Notes: generated by a model from the sequence alone, not told the origin. Numbered from the stretch's first letter, positions 21,294-33,519 are shown. The stretch is DNA of 64,000 nt from Guyanagaster necrorhizus (GCF_019112545.1 NW_025064887.1:1036524-1100523), one strand, 5' to 3'. A program made the numbers and translations.

Positions 21294-22721
21294 TCAAGAT
21301 AACGAGAAGCCGCCAAAGTCTAAAAAGGCCTCTTCGATTGACATTTTGCGTACAACAAGAGCTTCGACGATGAGTCGAGGTTGGTCTTTGCCTTCTTCAG
21401 CGCCGGCTGATGCCACTGAAGTGTAGGGCACAGAAGGAGTGGGAGGTGCGAAAACGTCGTCGTCGCCTGTCACGTCGTCATCCTCTAGCTCGACGAGGCT
21501 GATAGATGGGATATTCTCCTCCGCTGTCACTGTCGGAGGTCCTGCAGAAACTGGCTGATGGTCAACTGACGCGTGAAGCTCCCCAAGGCCAGAGACGAGG
21601 ACATCGGTCGAGTCGGGAACTGCTTTGTCGTTCAGCCCCATCTCCTGCGTTGCCGATTCCTCCGTCCCATTCGTGACGTCTACGAGTTGATCTGCAGCTT
21701 GCGGTGGTTCGATTGAATTCGACGCAAATGCCATCAAGGCCTTGCGCCTCTCTTCTCTTCTGCGATCCCGCGCCTGCCGCCGGTTGAGTCCCTTGGTGTT
21801 CTTTCGTTGTTCATCCGTAGGCATGAGCGAGGGAGCCGAAGAAGAGGTGAACACATCATGTAGATGGTGTTTAACTTTCTTTTTGGCGCCTCTGTTATTG
21901 CATTTCATTTCGGCGGAAGAAAGCGCGACCGGAGTACTGGTAACTCGGGTACGAAAAGGACGGGGTTTGAAGACCGAAGAAATTTCTACATCGATGGAAA
22001 ACTTGTGTTGGGGTGGAGAAGACTCAGAGTCAGACTCGGTGTCTGCTTGCTCTGCGGTGTCTGACTCAATATCCATTGAAAATACGTCAACGGAAGAGGA
22101 GGAAGAGCCTGGGGTACTGCATAACAAAGAGCGTTGATGAAGTGAAAGGGTTCCAGGAGGTACACCTTCACCAGCATCCTCGGCGTCTGTTGTAGAGAGT
22201 TCTGTCTCCGTTTCGGTGCCTGTGGTGGTACCCTCCGACCCGACCTTAAACTCAGTCATTCTTTCCCGCCTAGCACCATCATTGCTGTCCTCAAGGACGG
22301 CGAGCGTCGCTAAAGCGGCTGGTACTTCGATTTCCTTTACCACGATAACGCTGGCACCTATTTCCCCAGCCATCATTTCCAAGGTTTCCAGAGTCTGTTC
22401 CAGATCGGCGCGAGGCAGACCAACTAAGGCGCCTGAATCAGCCACTCCTAATTCATAATATGCCTGACCTCCTCCTTCCAACAGACGCCACTTGAGCTGC
22501 GTGACCAGGCGTGCAAAGCGAGGGGGAGAGGGAGATAACAGCTGAAGCTTGTACTCGACATTTCCATCGTCAGCTTCTGGTACCAGCTTTGGAATTGTCG
22601 TCACCACTGGAGAGGCACTGAAAACGGGGCCACATAGAGGCGAAGATGACGCCGGAGTGGAAATGAGGGAGTCCCAAGGGCTGGGTACTCTTGGACTCTC
22701 CGATTCAGATTCGCCGAACAT
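21294..22721 (-). CDS. GTPBP1/2-like N-terminal-domain protein without a GTPase domain
   Basis: A single-exon gene for 475 residues. Residues ~52-130 (GNVEYKLQLLSPSPPRF, LVTQLKWRLLEGGGQAYYEL, GVADSGALVGL, LETLEMMAGEIGASV) match the region that precedes the G domain in GTP-binding proteins 1 and 2. The rest is acidic, Ser/Thr-rich and probably disordered, with a basic patch (RRQARDRRREERRKALM) that could be a nuclear signal. It closes with a conserved-looking block, RLIVEALVVRKMSIEEAFL. No P-loop or other GTPase motif is present. Similar fungal proteins, as I recall, keep only these N- and C-terminal blocks. The role is unknown; one cannot infer GTP binding. It diverges from the methyltransferase gene. 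Confidence 0.75.
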   Translation of the reverse strand: MFGESESESPRVPSPWDSLISTPASSSPLCGPVFSASPVVTTIPKLVPEADDGNVEYKLQLLSPSPPRFARLVTQLKWRLLEGGGQAYYELGVADSGALVGLPRADLEQTLETLEMMAGEIGASVIVVKEIEVPAALATLAVLEDSNDGARRERMTEFKVGSEGTTTGTETETELSTTDAEDAGEGVPPGTLSLHQRSLLCSTPGSSSSSVDVFSMDIESDTAEQADTESDSESSPPQHKFSIDVEISSVFKPRPFRTRVTSTPVALSSAEMKCNNRGAKKKVKHHLHDVFTSSSAPSLMPTDEQRKNTKGLNRRQARDRRREERRKALMAFASNSIEPPQAADQLVDVTNGTEESATQEMGLNDKAVPDSTDVLVSGLGELHASVDHQPVSAGPPTVTAEENIPSISLVELEDDDVTGDDDVFAPPTPSVPYTSVASAGAEEGKDQPRLIVEALVVRKMSIEEAFLDFGGFSLS

Positions 22722-22959
22722 GTGTTATTCTCTAGTGATTTGTTGAAATTTATCGATGTATTCGTGGGATCATAGTTGTCGGATTACTGCATAGAGTGTC
22801 GCGGTGTTGCTGAAGAAAAGCTAGACAGACATGACGGAAGAGAACATACAAGTTACTGTCAGACGGACTCAAACGTGTGTCGGCAAGCTGTTGCCAAGCA
22901 GCCGCAAATACTGGCATTTTCAAAATACACCGTTGAACCAACATTGCCTTCGTTCCACC
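22722..22959. promoter_or_regulatory. Short bidirectional promoter region
   Basis: Only 238 bp separate the divergent ATGs of the GTPBP-like gene and the sphingolipid methyltransferase, so both promoters must overlap or adjoin here. No motif was singled out. Confidence 0.5.
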
Positions 22960-24911
22960 ATGCCGTCGGTGAAGGAGTCGTCCTTTGCTGCTATCAAAAA
23001 TGCTCCGATTGTTGGCCTCGCTGAAGGCAACAGCTACTTCAGCAATTACCATCTCGCGGCCGTGGTCCTTGTCGTTCCCTATATCTTGAAATCTATCCTT
23101 CCCCTCGTCAGCCGTGGTGGATTCAAAACGTATTTCTTCCTTCTCGTGTTATCAGGCGTCCCAACGACTGTTGCGTACTGGACCTTGGCGTCAATGTATG
23201 GTGCACGCAAAAATCACAAGGTCATGCTTCCTGGGAAGGACATCGAGGAGTACATCGAAATCAAAGACGTGGAACTCTCTAGGTTGTACAAGGGAAAAGA
23301 AAAAATTCCTATGCAAGTCTTCCACGATGCGTACTTCGACGGCAAGGCTGAGTTCAAGGGTTTGTCGATCATTTTTGCTGGTTACGTTGACCCTATTTTA
23401 AATAACGTTCGACTTTTGTATAGGCGACGTGTTGGATATTTTGGAACAACGTCACGACTGGGTCAAGTTCACGTTCACTCCAGAGCTCTTCAAGCATGTA
23501 TTTATGAAGCTGATTCCGGATGTCATCTCGCATTCCCGGGAGCAGGACCAGGATCAAGTTCAAGACCATTACGACCGTATGTTCTCTCTGCTTTTACACA
23601 TACGCAAGCCAGTTGACATGCCATATAGGTGGCGACGACTTTTATGGATGGTACATCTCCTCGCAGCCCGTTCTCTTGATGACCTGATGCATGTTCTTTT
23701 TAGGTTCCTCGGCCCACGTATGATATACACGTCCGGTATCGTACTAGATGCCAACGCCCAGGAGACTCTTGAGCAGCTTCAGGACAACAAGCTCGCAGTG
23801 GTGTGTAACAAGCTGGATCTCAAGCCGACAGACCGCCTCCTCGATATCGGCTGTGGATGGGGTACTCTCACGGCCTACGCTGCCAAGAACTTCGACTGTG
23901 ACGCGACAGGTGTAACCCTTGCCAAAAATCAAGCAAAATTTGGTAATGACAGGATTGCAAAGAACGGTGTATGCCCTTCTGTCTCTCATATGCGAATTTG
24001 GACTCATGGTCATTCTTATTCACCAGATTCCTGCAGACAAGGCTCGTATTCTCAATCGGGACTATCGTGATATCCCCCAGGTCCCCGGGAGTTTCGACAA
24101 GATCGTTTGTCTAGAGATGGCGGAGGTAATACTCGCCTGTTGTCCCCTGTCTTGCTGTGCTCATCGACCCCCAGCATGTTGGCATTCGTCGCTACTCTCA
24201 ATTCTTGTCAGAAGTGTACAATTTGCTTTCAGATGATGGCATAATGGTTTTCCAAGTTGCTGGTTTCCGACCATGCTGGCAGTTTGAAGACTTGAACTGG
24301 TGAGGTCCCTTAGTAATAGTCTTACATGTTGCTCATGATCACCATTTTTCAGGGGTCTTTTCATGAACAAATACGTTTTTCCTGGTGCTGACGCCTCATG
24401 CAGTCTTGGATGGGTCATACAGAAGGTAAGGTGATTTCCTTCGTCATGGCGAATGCCTTGAACAAGTAAATTTGTCCTCTAGCTTGAAGGTGTTGGCTTT
24501 GAGATCAAGAACATTGATGTTCTAGGCGTGCACTATTCTGCTACACTTTACAGGTGGTATTTGAACTGGGTCAGCAACAGGGACGAGGTTATTGCCGCAT
24601 ACGGTGATAAATGGTACAGGACCTGGGTGTTCTTCCTTGCGTGGAGCACCATAACCAGCCGGTTGGTGTCTCTTTCATGTGTAATTGCAAACCACAGCTT
24701 ATATAACATTTACAGACAAGGGAGTGCATCAGTGTTCCAAATTACAGTACACAAAAACTTGAACGCGTATCATCGCATTGCCGGCGTCGCGAACCATGCA
24801 TCGATTCATGTCAAGCTAGACAAAGAGCCAATGTACGTATGTTTCAACCTTCCTGTTCCTGTATATTAATTTCTTTGCAGACTAATCGAGCAGGTTATCG
24901 GTCGAAACTAG
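22960..24911 (+). CDS. Sphingolipid C9-methyltransferase
   Basis: A SAM-dependent enzyme of the cyclopropane-fatty-acid-synthase fold that methylates C9 of the sphingoid base of fungal glucosylceramides, acting at the ER membrane. The ATG at 22960 gives MPSVKESSFAAIKNAP. Two N-terminal membrane helices follow (YHLAAVVLVVPYILKSILPL, TYFFLLVLSGVPTTVAYWTL). Further exons give VFHDAYFDGKAEFKG, GDVLDILEQRHDWVKFTFT and SAM motif I as LLDIGCGWGTLTAYAA (near 23850). After an intron come SFDKIVCLEMAEHVG, DGIMVFQVAG and VFPGADASCSLGWV. Later blocks are GVHYSATLYRWYLNW and WRTWVFF-like sequence (KWYRTWVFFLAWS). The last exon ends IEQVIGRN with TAG at 24909-24911. All exons join in frame at GT..AG introns. 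The related alternative, plain cyclopropane synthase, is less likely given the membrane helices. Confidence 0.93.
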
Positions 24912-25363
24912 GTTTGGGGATCGTAGTTACTTATTTTGAAAATACACTACCCACCTGTGGCATTGGAATGGACTAGGGCCTTTGTTAGAACAGACGCTGG
25001 CATTTGAAACCCTTCATGGTTTCGTATACACGTTTTTCCAACACCGAAGCTCGTACAGGGGAATGTCCGGGGAAACCCTTCATGTGACCCGAAAACACCA
25101 CAAACCGAGGAGCCGAAACCCGACGCGTCGTAGTGGCAGGCACATTTTTACTTGATGAAGGTTGCTTGTCTTCTAAGTTCTCCAAGTTCTCTTCCTAAGA
25201 TTTCTATTGCCAGCAGTCAAATAATGCCCGGCACGTCAACGCGTACCGCTGGTTTATCCACAATGACGCTTGCCGGACAGACGCGCCTTACCCTAGGAAA
25301 GGAATTCCGAATCGGTATATAATAAAATGAATGAGGAAGCGTGGCTGTTCCACTGAGACCAGT
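24912..25363. other. Intergenic, methyltransferase to SDR
   Basis: About 450 bp. A 66-codon minus-strand frame is open here but shows no known motif, so it is not annotated as a gene. The sequence gtatataataaaatgaatg lies ~40 bp before the SDR ATG. Confidence 0.35.
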
Positions 25364-26760
25364 ATGGGCTTGCTTTTCTCGTTTATCAAACAGACCTGGC
25401 CACCTGCGAGTCGCTTTTCCGTAGATGACATCCCCGATTTGTCGGGGAAAGTCATTATCGTGACTGGTGGAAATGCAGGGATAGGGTATGAGACAGCGAA
25501 GGTAAGACATGTCAATGACAGATGCACCAATGATATATAGACACTTTCAGGCTCTCTTGACACGGAACGCTCGAGTATACATCGCAAGTCGCTCTCCGGA
25601 AAAGGCGAAGAAAGCTATCGATCATTTACGTTTAGAGTGCGGCGGGAAGGAAGCAATATTTTTACCGCTAGACCTCGCGAGCCTCAAGGAAGTCAAGGCA
25701 TGTGCGGAGGAATTTTTGAGGTGCGTCCAAATTTGTAGAAAAATATGAGTAGTAAGTATAGCTAACCCCTTCAACGAAGTAAAGAAAAGAAATTGCATGT
25801 TCTTTTCAATAACGGGTTCGTGGATAATTGACGTCGAACGAAAGTTTTCTTCTCTAAAGATGCACTGATTAGAGGTGTGATGGAACCTCCGGTTGATCAG
25901 CTAACGAAAGATAGATGTGACCTGACGATAGGCGTCAATCTTCTTGGTAAATCGAAATATCTTTTTGGACTTGGGGTCTTGCCAGTGACTATGTCTTATT
26001 CTTGCCAGGACATTTCTATCTCACCAAGCTTCTCCTTCCGGCCCTTGAATCAGGTGCACAAACCTCCTCAGATGGGAAGGCCCGAGTTGTAAACACCTCA
26101 TCGTTTACGTACGAGCTCTCTTCAAACCTAGATTATGATCTCTTTCGAGATGGTCCAACTCGCAAAAGATCTCTCTCCAGTACGGAGAAGATGTACTCCC
26201 AGAGTAAATTCGTGAGAGCATCTGGTGCAAACTATTGCGATCTGAGCTTTTGAAAAACATTCTGAAGGGTAATGTCGTTTTTTCAACCGAACTTGCACGC
26301 CGGTACGGGGACGAAGGGATTGTCTCCACTAGTGTAAATCCTGGCGAGTAGTATCCATGCCCACAAACCACAAAAGCGCTGATTAAACTTGGGTTTGTAG
26401 GTCATATTGAGACAGACATACAAAATTCGCTTAGTGGAGCTCGCAGGTTCTTCATTGTACGTTGATCTTATCTTCGGCGCAGAGTAGTCGTTCAAAACAT
26501 CCCTTTCCAGCGTCGTCTTACGTATCCTGTGGCCCAGGGTGCTTTGACTCAGCTATATGCAGGTTCAACGACCGAAGGCGCCAACTTGAATGGCAAAGTA
26601 CGCTTCTTCTACAGGTATACTAAGTAAGCCCGATGACCGACGCCTCACTTAGCATCTTGCACCGTGGGCACAAGTCTACCCGCAATCTTCAGCCTCACAG
26701 GACCCCGAAATCGGGGAAACCTTATGGAATTGGCTGGAAGAGCAGATTCAGAATGTATAA
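25364..26760 (+). CDS. Short-chain dehydrogenase/reductase (retinol-dehydrogenase-like)
   Basis: A multi-exon SDR. The ATG at 25364 gives [14 protein letters not shown], and the cofactor motif [12 protein letters not shown] follows [12 protein letters not shown]. Next come [13 protein letters not shown], then LFNNGGVMEPP (the NNAG equivalent, across an intron). Later NTSSF provides the catalytic Ser and MYSQSKFGN the Tyr-x-x-x-Lys pair. After the active site come [18 protein letters not shown] and [10 protein letters not shown], which is joined over a GC-AG intron. The tail is [17 protein letters not shown], and ends EEQIQNV with TAA at 26758-26760. The Arg after the first Gly-rich motif (ASRS) suggests NADP(H). 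Such long SDRs reduce or oxidise lipidic alcohols or ketones; the substrate is not inferable. Confidence 0.9.
26344..26400 (+). other. GC-AG intron in the SDR gene
   Basis: The 57-nt intron starts GCGAGTAG and ends TTTGTAG. Splicing here yields NPGHIETD, the expected SDR segment. The nearby GT donor (26349) would give Glu, Ser, Tyr, stop. GC donors with otherwise good consensus are a known minor class. Confidence 0.8.
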
Positions 26761-27187
26761 AAGTTAAGACATATATGTAGGCAGTTTCTTTCATAGTATT
26801 GTCGATATGTATTGTATTGTATGTAATATTGCACGAATTATTTAACGCGACGACTATTGCTCCGAAACGAAGGCGGAGCGTAATCTTGAAGTCTTGAATC
26901 AAAACTTTGTAATCTTGACACACGATCAGTCAAGTAGAAAGCAAGGAGAACTTAAAGAGCCTGTCCGTGTCAGATGAAATAGCCTCTGCACACCCAACAA
27001 ACGAAGATGTGGTATACCCTTCAAGTCCTACTAACGCTACGAACGAGTAGTAATACTTTTAACTATTCCCCTGCCCAACCGCTCAATCTCACCAAGCACT
27101 GCGGCTTGATTCAATACAACCAGATCCCTCGTCTTGTTCTTCTCTTTTTTTGATTTCTCACCCTATAGCAAGATCAGTCTCGATTTT
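26761..27187. other. Intergenic between convergent SDR and UTP22 genes
   Basis: About 430 bp of 3' flanks; no exon seen. Confidence 0.4.
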
Positions 27188-30100
27188 CTAAATATTTGAT
27201 AGCAGAGGGTCCACCTTGACGGTTTGAGGTGCACTTGAGAAACCTCCCATAACTCTGAATGGTCTGGGCTCCTTTACTAGCGTGGCATCCCAAACCCCGC
27301 CAAAGGAGTCACCGCCGTAGGGGTCATAGAAGATTTTGAACGTATCGGCGTAGATTTTCTGTATTCGCCGATGTTGTAAGAAACAGTATAAGTTCCATGA
27401 TAAGAGAATATCTACCTTGAGATCCCGTATGAGCGCTTGGGCTGGATCGTATCCTGGTCTGACAACAGTTGCTTTATCCGCATCTTCCGACTGTAGATTG
27501 GAATATTTTCCCTGCCTTCGAGATAGAAGGGAAAGGTCCGGACGAATATTTTGGTGGTACCGAGGAAGGACTGTGGGATCCAGTCGAACAACGAAATCAT
27601 AATCGCCAGTGGGGTGGTTGAACATCGGCTAGAAACAAAAGAAGCACTCAGCAATCAGAACCTAAAGCACGTAAAATGTTACGAACATGTATATTCTCCG
27701 TTCCACGCTCGACACTCTTGAGATGCGTCCAGGTCGCTTTAGCTAACGCCTGCACCCTACGGGCGACAATCGCATCAGGTCCTTTCCAGGTCCAAACCCG
27801 TCCAGTCTTGTCCATCTCTGTCCTGATTGCCCATACCCCTTCACCGGAAATCTTGCTATCCTGCACGGGTTCTTCTTTGCCTTCTTCGTAGAGCGGTAGA
27901 GCGAGGCCCTCCTCCCACTTCCAACTCTGCAAAAACTCCATAACCATGGAGAAGCCCCGTTCCTTGCTTCCTGGCACATTGCCGCCGCCGCTGGAACCAG
28001 TCTGTTCGTGCTCCCGCTCCCATCCTGCCTTCACAAAGAAGAACGCGCAAATCAGTTCGACGGCCTCCTCGCTCACATGACCATCTAGCAGCCAATGTGC
28101 CGCGAACCACCGCTTCACCAACCTTACGGTGGATGTAAAGGCAGGAAACACATGATGCAGTCTTGATATTGCTCTATGATGCCTCGGCGCATGGATGAAC
28201 CTGCGCAAGTATAGCTCCTTTGCCGCGACTGCATTGTGATACCCGTTCCCTTTCTTCTTGTTCTGTCCCGGCTGAGGAGCAATGTGTCCTGAGGTGGTAT
28301 TGATCACTCTCTCCAAAAGGGTGAGTTCGCGATCATGCCATATCCTCACGCTAAACGCCCAACCCTCGACGGTAAGGATCTCCATTGTGGGATCATCATC
28401 CTCGCCACCGCATCCCCCGACCATGACCGACGCACTTAAACCGGATATACTCTTCATCAACGAGCCTGCTATGTGCTCGAAGAAGGCGAGCTTCACAGTT
28501 TGTATAGCCTTGAGGTCATCGGGCCACTTGGCAGATTTCTCAAATTGCATGATGATGGGTATGGCATGGAGGTATGATGCGTTTGACGGAGTAGAGGGAA
28601 GTAATTTGGAAGGTAGTGGGACAGGACTGAAGGTGCTTGTGTACCGAAGGTAAGAGGATACAGGACTGATGTTCAGAATCGACAGAGGAAGATCATCGTC
28701 TAGGGCTTTGATACCTTTGACGAGGCCATCAAAGGCCATCAGGGCTCCCTTGAAGCCAACGGCAATGCCCGATTCCAGATACATTTTGGAGATTTCCTGG
28801 GGAAGACGGAGAAGAGAATCGAAGGACGAATACCATGACTGAGCGTCCTCAATTCCAAAATGGCGTTCTAGGATGTACCTGGTAACTTGCACCGGAAGAT
28901 GGACTTTGTCATCAGCATTCTTGATGTCCCACACTACGCTTTCAACGATCCTTCCGTCTTTGAACATGCGCAGCTCCGCTTTGTCACCCCATAGCTCTTT
29001 GAAACTGGCAGCGTGGCTTGGATTCGGATCGTCTGCTGCAGGACCACGGTCGACTTGACGGAAGGCATGCTCTCGGTCGTAAATAAAGCCCAGGAAGATG
29101 ATGTGGTCGTTAGATGGGTGTGCCTGGGATAGTGGACGGGAGGTGGACGACGGATGGAGAATAGTTACAGCCTTGGTACGATTTCCTAGACCTTGGCGCA
29201 GGAGGGTGGACATGGAGGCAAGGAGAGCGTTGTGGGGTGATCCATGGTCGATTGTTGAATGAAGTGAACTTTGGCGTGGCTTTGAAGTGGAGAGGTCTAC
29301 ACGAATTATTGCATCGAATCTTGTGCTCAAATGTCTGCGATCCCGTAGAAAGGCCTCTGTGAATGGATCGAATGACGAAGACGACGAGGACAGTATCTGA
29401 AGTGTCTCCTTGGCGTCGTACCGAAGCTATAACCTAGATAAGAGAATAGTAGCGTGTAGCGACTGAACTTGAAATACCAGATCCAGGGACCCAAGAGGAA
29501 CATCTGCCAGAAGGTTGACACGTGAAGAAGCGTCAACAAAAACGGCTTCATGATACGAGCTGTACTCTTCCATAGGATACTATGATAAGATTAGTCCAGA
29601 AGTCAGTGCCCGATTGAAGGGCGTACCAACCTTGTCACCTCCTTCAGTCTTGACGAAGACAGGCTGTGCTTGGAAGTCGTGCGTTGCTGAGTTCACCGTA
29701 AGTACTGGCCCACTACCTAAGATGCAGGGACTCTTACCAAGGAAGTCGATTACTGCCTTGAAAAGTTGATAGGAGCTCAGACCCCGTCCAAGAGGTTTTT
29801 GTTTTGATTTTCCTGTTTCCTCTCCGAGGATTAGAACACGTAATATAGAGACCCACCATGGCCCTTTTCCTTCGAAGCCGCGAATGACAGGAGTAGAACC
29901 TTCACAGTAGCCCCGCTGATTTGTCCATATACGCAACAGAGTCAAAGCATCGCTCAATGCAGGTGCCTCCTGCTGAAGAGCATGGGTTGAAATAAGATGA
30001 GAGGACGGGGTAAGCGAAGTAAGCAGGGCAGTATTGTACAAAGGGGTGGGTACTCGTGTCTCCTCGGAAGAACGAACATTTGAATGTGAGGGAGAGAGGC

Positions 30101-31151
30101 GTTGGAGAGATATAGGGGATGATGGCGATAGAACAGGAATAATGCAAACCTGAGCTTTGAGCTTTGAAAAGTCGTTCTTGGTGACACCAGGACGTGGCTC
30201 AAGGATTAGCTTGGTGAGCCGGGGATTATCAGACAATGAATGGTAGGAACAATCCACGTTCAGTCCGTGCTTCTTGTCGCATATTGCTTCCGCAAGCTTT
30301 GCAAGATAGAACGATCGTTTATGGAAGAATCTACCATTCAGATAGTCCTTTTCTTGGAGGAGACTCTGTTTTGCAGTACGCTTGTTAGCGGGATGGAGGC
30401 AAAAACAGTAAAGGACGTACATCGGGCATCTCAACAGCTACATCGACACCGAACTTGTTACCATCCATGCCTTTGACTGAGGTTTTGTTGCCCCAGCTAC
30501 CAACAAGTGTTATGTTACTGGGCGGCGCAAATGCTACCTTCCAATTGGAGTCCTCGGTTGGTAGTGGGATAGGGTATGGTATAGATATACCTTTTTTCAG
30601 AAGAGGTCGAGCAGCTTCAAGTGGATGTATCGGGGGTGAGGATGGGACGTTCAGTATAAATGTGTGCAGCGACAAAAGGAATTGTTCCAGTGGTGGTTTA
30701 TATTTCTCCTTTGGTCGTACATTAGGCAAAAGTTCGTCAATCTATCCTCTAAGTTCAGTATATAATGAGGTGCAGCGGAAGTTTGGCACTCACCTGCAGC
30801 TTGAAGCTGGTTGACCTAAACAGGTCTGCTGCTTCTTTCATTTCTCGGACTTCCACGCCGGTAGGCGGTTTCTTTGGTTTTCCCTTGGAAATATGACCGC
30901 CCTCTGTTACACCGGTAAGCTCAATACCGCCCCACTCCTCGTCATCTCCATCAGGAGGATTGTCATCTTCTCCGTCGTCCTCGTCGGTTCCATCTAACGC
31001 AACGTTATTCTCTTCATCAGAATCAAATGGAGGCGATAATTTTCGAGTCTGGGAGAGTTATTCAGTCTCGTCTCGTTGTGCGTCAAAAATTTGCTCCTAC
31101 TTTGCGGGGATCATCCTCTTGTCCTCGCTTCCTCTTCAGGTTTGCGGCCAT
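27188..31151 (-). CDS. UTP22: Utp22/Nrap, nucleolar rRNA-processing factor
   Basis: A long gene for the nucleolar RNA-associated protein Nrap (yeast Utp22), part of the small-subunit processome that matures 18S rRNA; in yeast it works with Rrp7 and CK2. The ATG at 31151 gives MAANLKRKRGQEDDPRKV followed by an acidic stretch. The N-terminal nucleotidyltransferase-like part shows LFRSTSFKLQ, ISIPYPIPLP, ITLVGSWGNKTSVKG and VDVAVEMPD. The middle has KDYLNGRFFHKRSFYLAKLA and LRIWTNQRGYCEG. The large exon at 27690-29330 contains HIIFLGFIYDREHAFRQVDR, FKELWGDKAELRMFKDG and RRFIHAPRHHRAI. The last exons, joined by short introns, end FYDPYGGDSFGGVWD and FRVMGGFSSAP with TAG at 27188. It is convergent with the SDR. 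Nothing suggests damage. Confidence 0.93.
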
Positions 31152-32010
31152 TGCATTGGCTGTCGTCGTCGTTAAATCGAGACGAAAATTTTGCACAGCC
31201 ACCGATCGCTTGCTTCGGTCAAATCCGGGCACGACTGAGGACAAAAAAAAAAAAATCCGGGCACGAGATCCATTGAAAATGATCTCTAATCGTAACTTGA
31301 CCGCAACCACCACAGGGCCACTCACGACAAACAGATGCGCACTTCGCGATATTTGCCGGCATGTCTATAGGACTATCTTTTCTTCTCCTTTCTTTTGCCG
31401 AAGGGCCTCAGCATGACCAGCCAGTCTTGAAGTCGACGTCGATGTAAAATCCTCTTAAATTCCAAAGAAACGTATACATTGCTCTTTGACGCGAGCTGTC
31501 TTCAAGTCGCACCCGTTTTTTTTTTTTCAGCATAACGCTCGATGTTCGGCCTCACGATCTACGCAGCTGCCATCTGCCTTCCGGCGCCCACCATAATATT
31601 GGGACGCACACCGTCAATCATTCGCATGCAATATATCACCATAGAATCATGTTCTTGGTCTTCTTGGAAACGCCAGTTCTCGCAAAGTCAATCGTACTTT
31701 ACTGCACTGCCCCGAGTCCATTTCCGACGTCTAGGGGACTGAAAGGTCTTGCGTACGCCGAGTCGGGGCTTAGAGCAGGAAGAATGTCCAAGCGCTGACA
31801 TCCGCCGCCCTCAGACCTGCTTCGACCCTTTTCGACTCCTCCGATCAACGGACTTGCCCCGATGTTGAGGGCAATGATGCCCTATCTTACCTCGGTCCGA
31901 GTAGTGAAGCCTCTAATGTACTGCTCTTGTTCGTTTGCCGTAAACACTCGACCCTCACAGGCTATATATTGCTGGTACCTGCCGTGTTCCTCGACTCTCT
32001 TGCGCCCGCG
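31152..32010. promoter_or_regulatory. Divergent promoter region, UTP22 and F-box gene
   Basis: About 860 bp upstream of both divergent genes. It contains an A13 tract (31246-31258) and a T-rich run near 31517. No exon was supported. Confidence 0.35.
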
Positions 32011-33314
32011 ATGGTTCTTCCACCAGAGCTCCTTGATGCCGTAGTTGACGAACTTGAGAGTGACCGTAACACTCTCAAGACATGCTCTCTAGTCTCCCAT
32101 GTTCTACGACCTCGCGCTCAAGCCCATCTCTTTCGCGAAATCTCTTTAGAAAATCCTAACTGGTGCAAAAAGTTTCACCATATTGCGTCGGCATCACCTT
32201 CTGTTCCCTTCGTCGTCCGTTCGCTGCGTCTAGTCACGTTTCCACGCCAATGGGCCAACGAGGAACCCACCTTACCCCTCGTTCTTAAACGTATGGTGAA
32301 CCTCAGACACCTGCAAATGTTTTTTGTCGAGTGGGAGTCATCGCCTGCCCTAGAAGCGGCCTTGCGTTCATTGCAGAATCTCACAACCCTCTCCCTCAAC
32401 AACGTCTTTTTTCACAACTGCCTCGCTTTCTTCACAATGCTCGGGTTTATCCCAGGCATGAGACAGCTGACCCTTCGCGGCGTGTTTGTCAAAGGACTGC
32501 CGTTACCTCATGACGTGTTATCCCCGTGCACACAGCGAACGTACCTCGATACATTGCGTATCGTGAACATACAGTACTCCGAAGACGCGTTGAGGAATAT
32601 CCTGATATCCTTCCTTCATCCGTCGTCGCCGATATCTTTAGCAGAGCTAAAGGACTTCCAAATCACCCCTTTCGTAACAAGCGACATCGAAACCGTGAGG
32701 GCCGTCCTGTCCGCGAGCGTTGACTCGCTCACCCACCTGTCCTTGGATGCTTTTGCACAGTCGCATGTTGTTGGTGAGCTCATGTCTTTTGCTTCACCCG
32801 GGTTCCACCCTGACTGTCATCTTGTCACAGACGAATTCACCGCTATCTGCGAGCCGCTCCACTGCCATCATATTCCTTCCATCTCGCTGGAGTTCTGCGA
32901 TAAGGTTTCGATTCAGAAGCAGCTGAAGTGGTGGACGGAAGGCTTCAACATGCATGCTAAGACTTATTCAATTCGGGTCATCAGTATGACCATTCGCCTT
33001 GACGAAGTTGCGTCAATCGAGTCACCTGCGTTTACCGACGTAACTGTTTGGGAAGCTCTAGATGCTGTTCTGACGCGTCGCGAGATGGGTGGTCTACAGG
33101 GTGTAGAGATCATATTCGACATTGGTCCTGCGAGTAATAGGAAAGCCCTCGCACGCGACCTGGACTGTTTCTTCCGTACGGCATGCAAAGGTCTCCACCG
33201 CAAAAACCTTCTTCGGTTTAGAATACGAGGTATGTCTTTTCTGCAGACCGTGGCAACGGATCTAACTTACCCCTCATAGACATATTCCAACGACTCATTG
33301 CAAAAAGCACGTAA
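32011..33314 (+). CDS. F-box protein with leucine-rich region
   Basis: The ATG at 32011 gives MVLPPELLDAVVDELESD and TLKTCSLVSHVLRPRAQAHL, a clear F-box that should bind Skp1 in an SCF ubiquitin ligase. The open frame extends upstream to 31927, but the F-box-proximal Met fits the family. Leucine-rich segments follow (MVNLRHLQMFFV, LQNLTTLSLNNVFF, MRQLTLRGVF, VDSLTHLSLDAFA). The single long exon is followed by a ~49-nt intron (about 33231-33280), after which DIFQRLIAKST and a TAA at 33312 end the protein. It belongs to the expanded F-box family of Agaricomycetes but is not close to the F-box gene at 3-4.3 kb. The target is unknown. Confidence 0.85.
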
Positions 33315-33519
33315 GTGTGGTCCTTCTAAACTTCTCGTTGGATATTGTATACTTGAAAGGGGGACCTTACGCTTTCGACGGTCCTGCTCATTCCGGAAAT
33401 CGTTACGCTGCCACGACATCTCACACTGTCTGTCACTTAATTACTTCAGTACACTGTTCAATCTGTACAACACACTTCATTTTCGAAGCTACAGTCGAAA
33501 GCAAAGAAAAATAATGGCT

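Noticed and set aside
18360..24911. Secondary-metabolite gene cluster around the P450
   Set aside because: No terpene, polyketide or peptide synthase is present. The neighbours are a GTPBP-like protein and a membrane-lipid enzyme.
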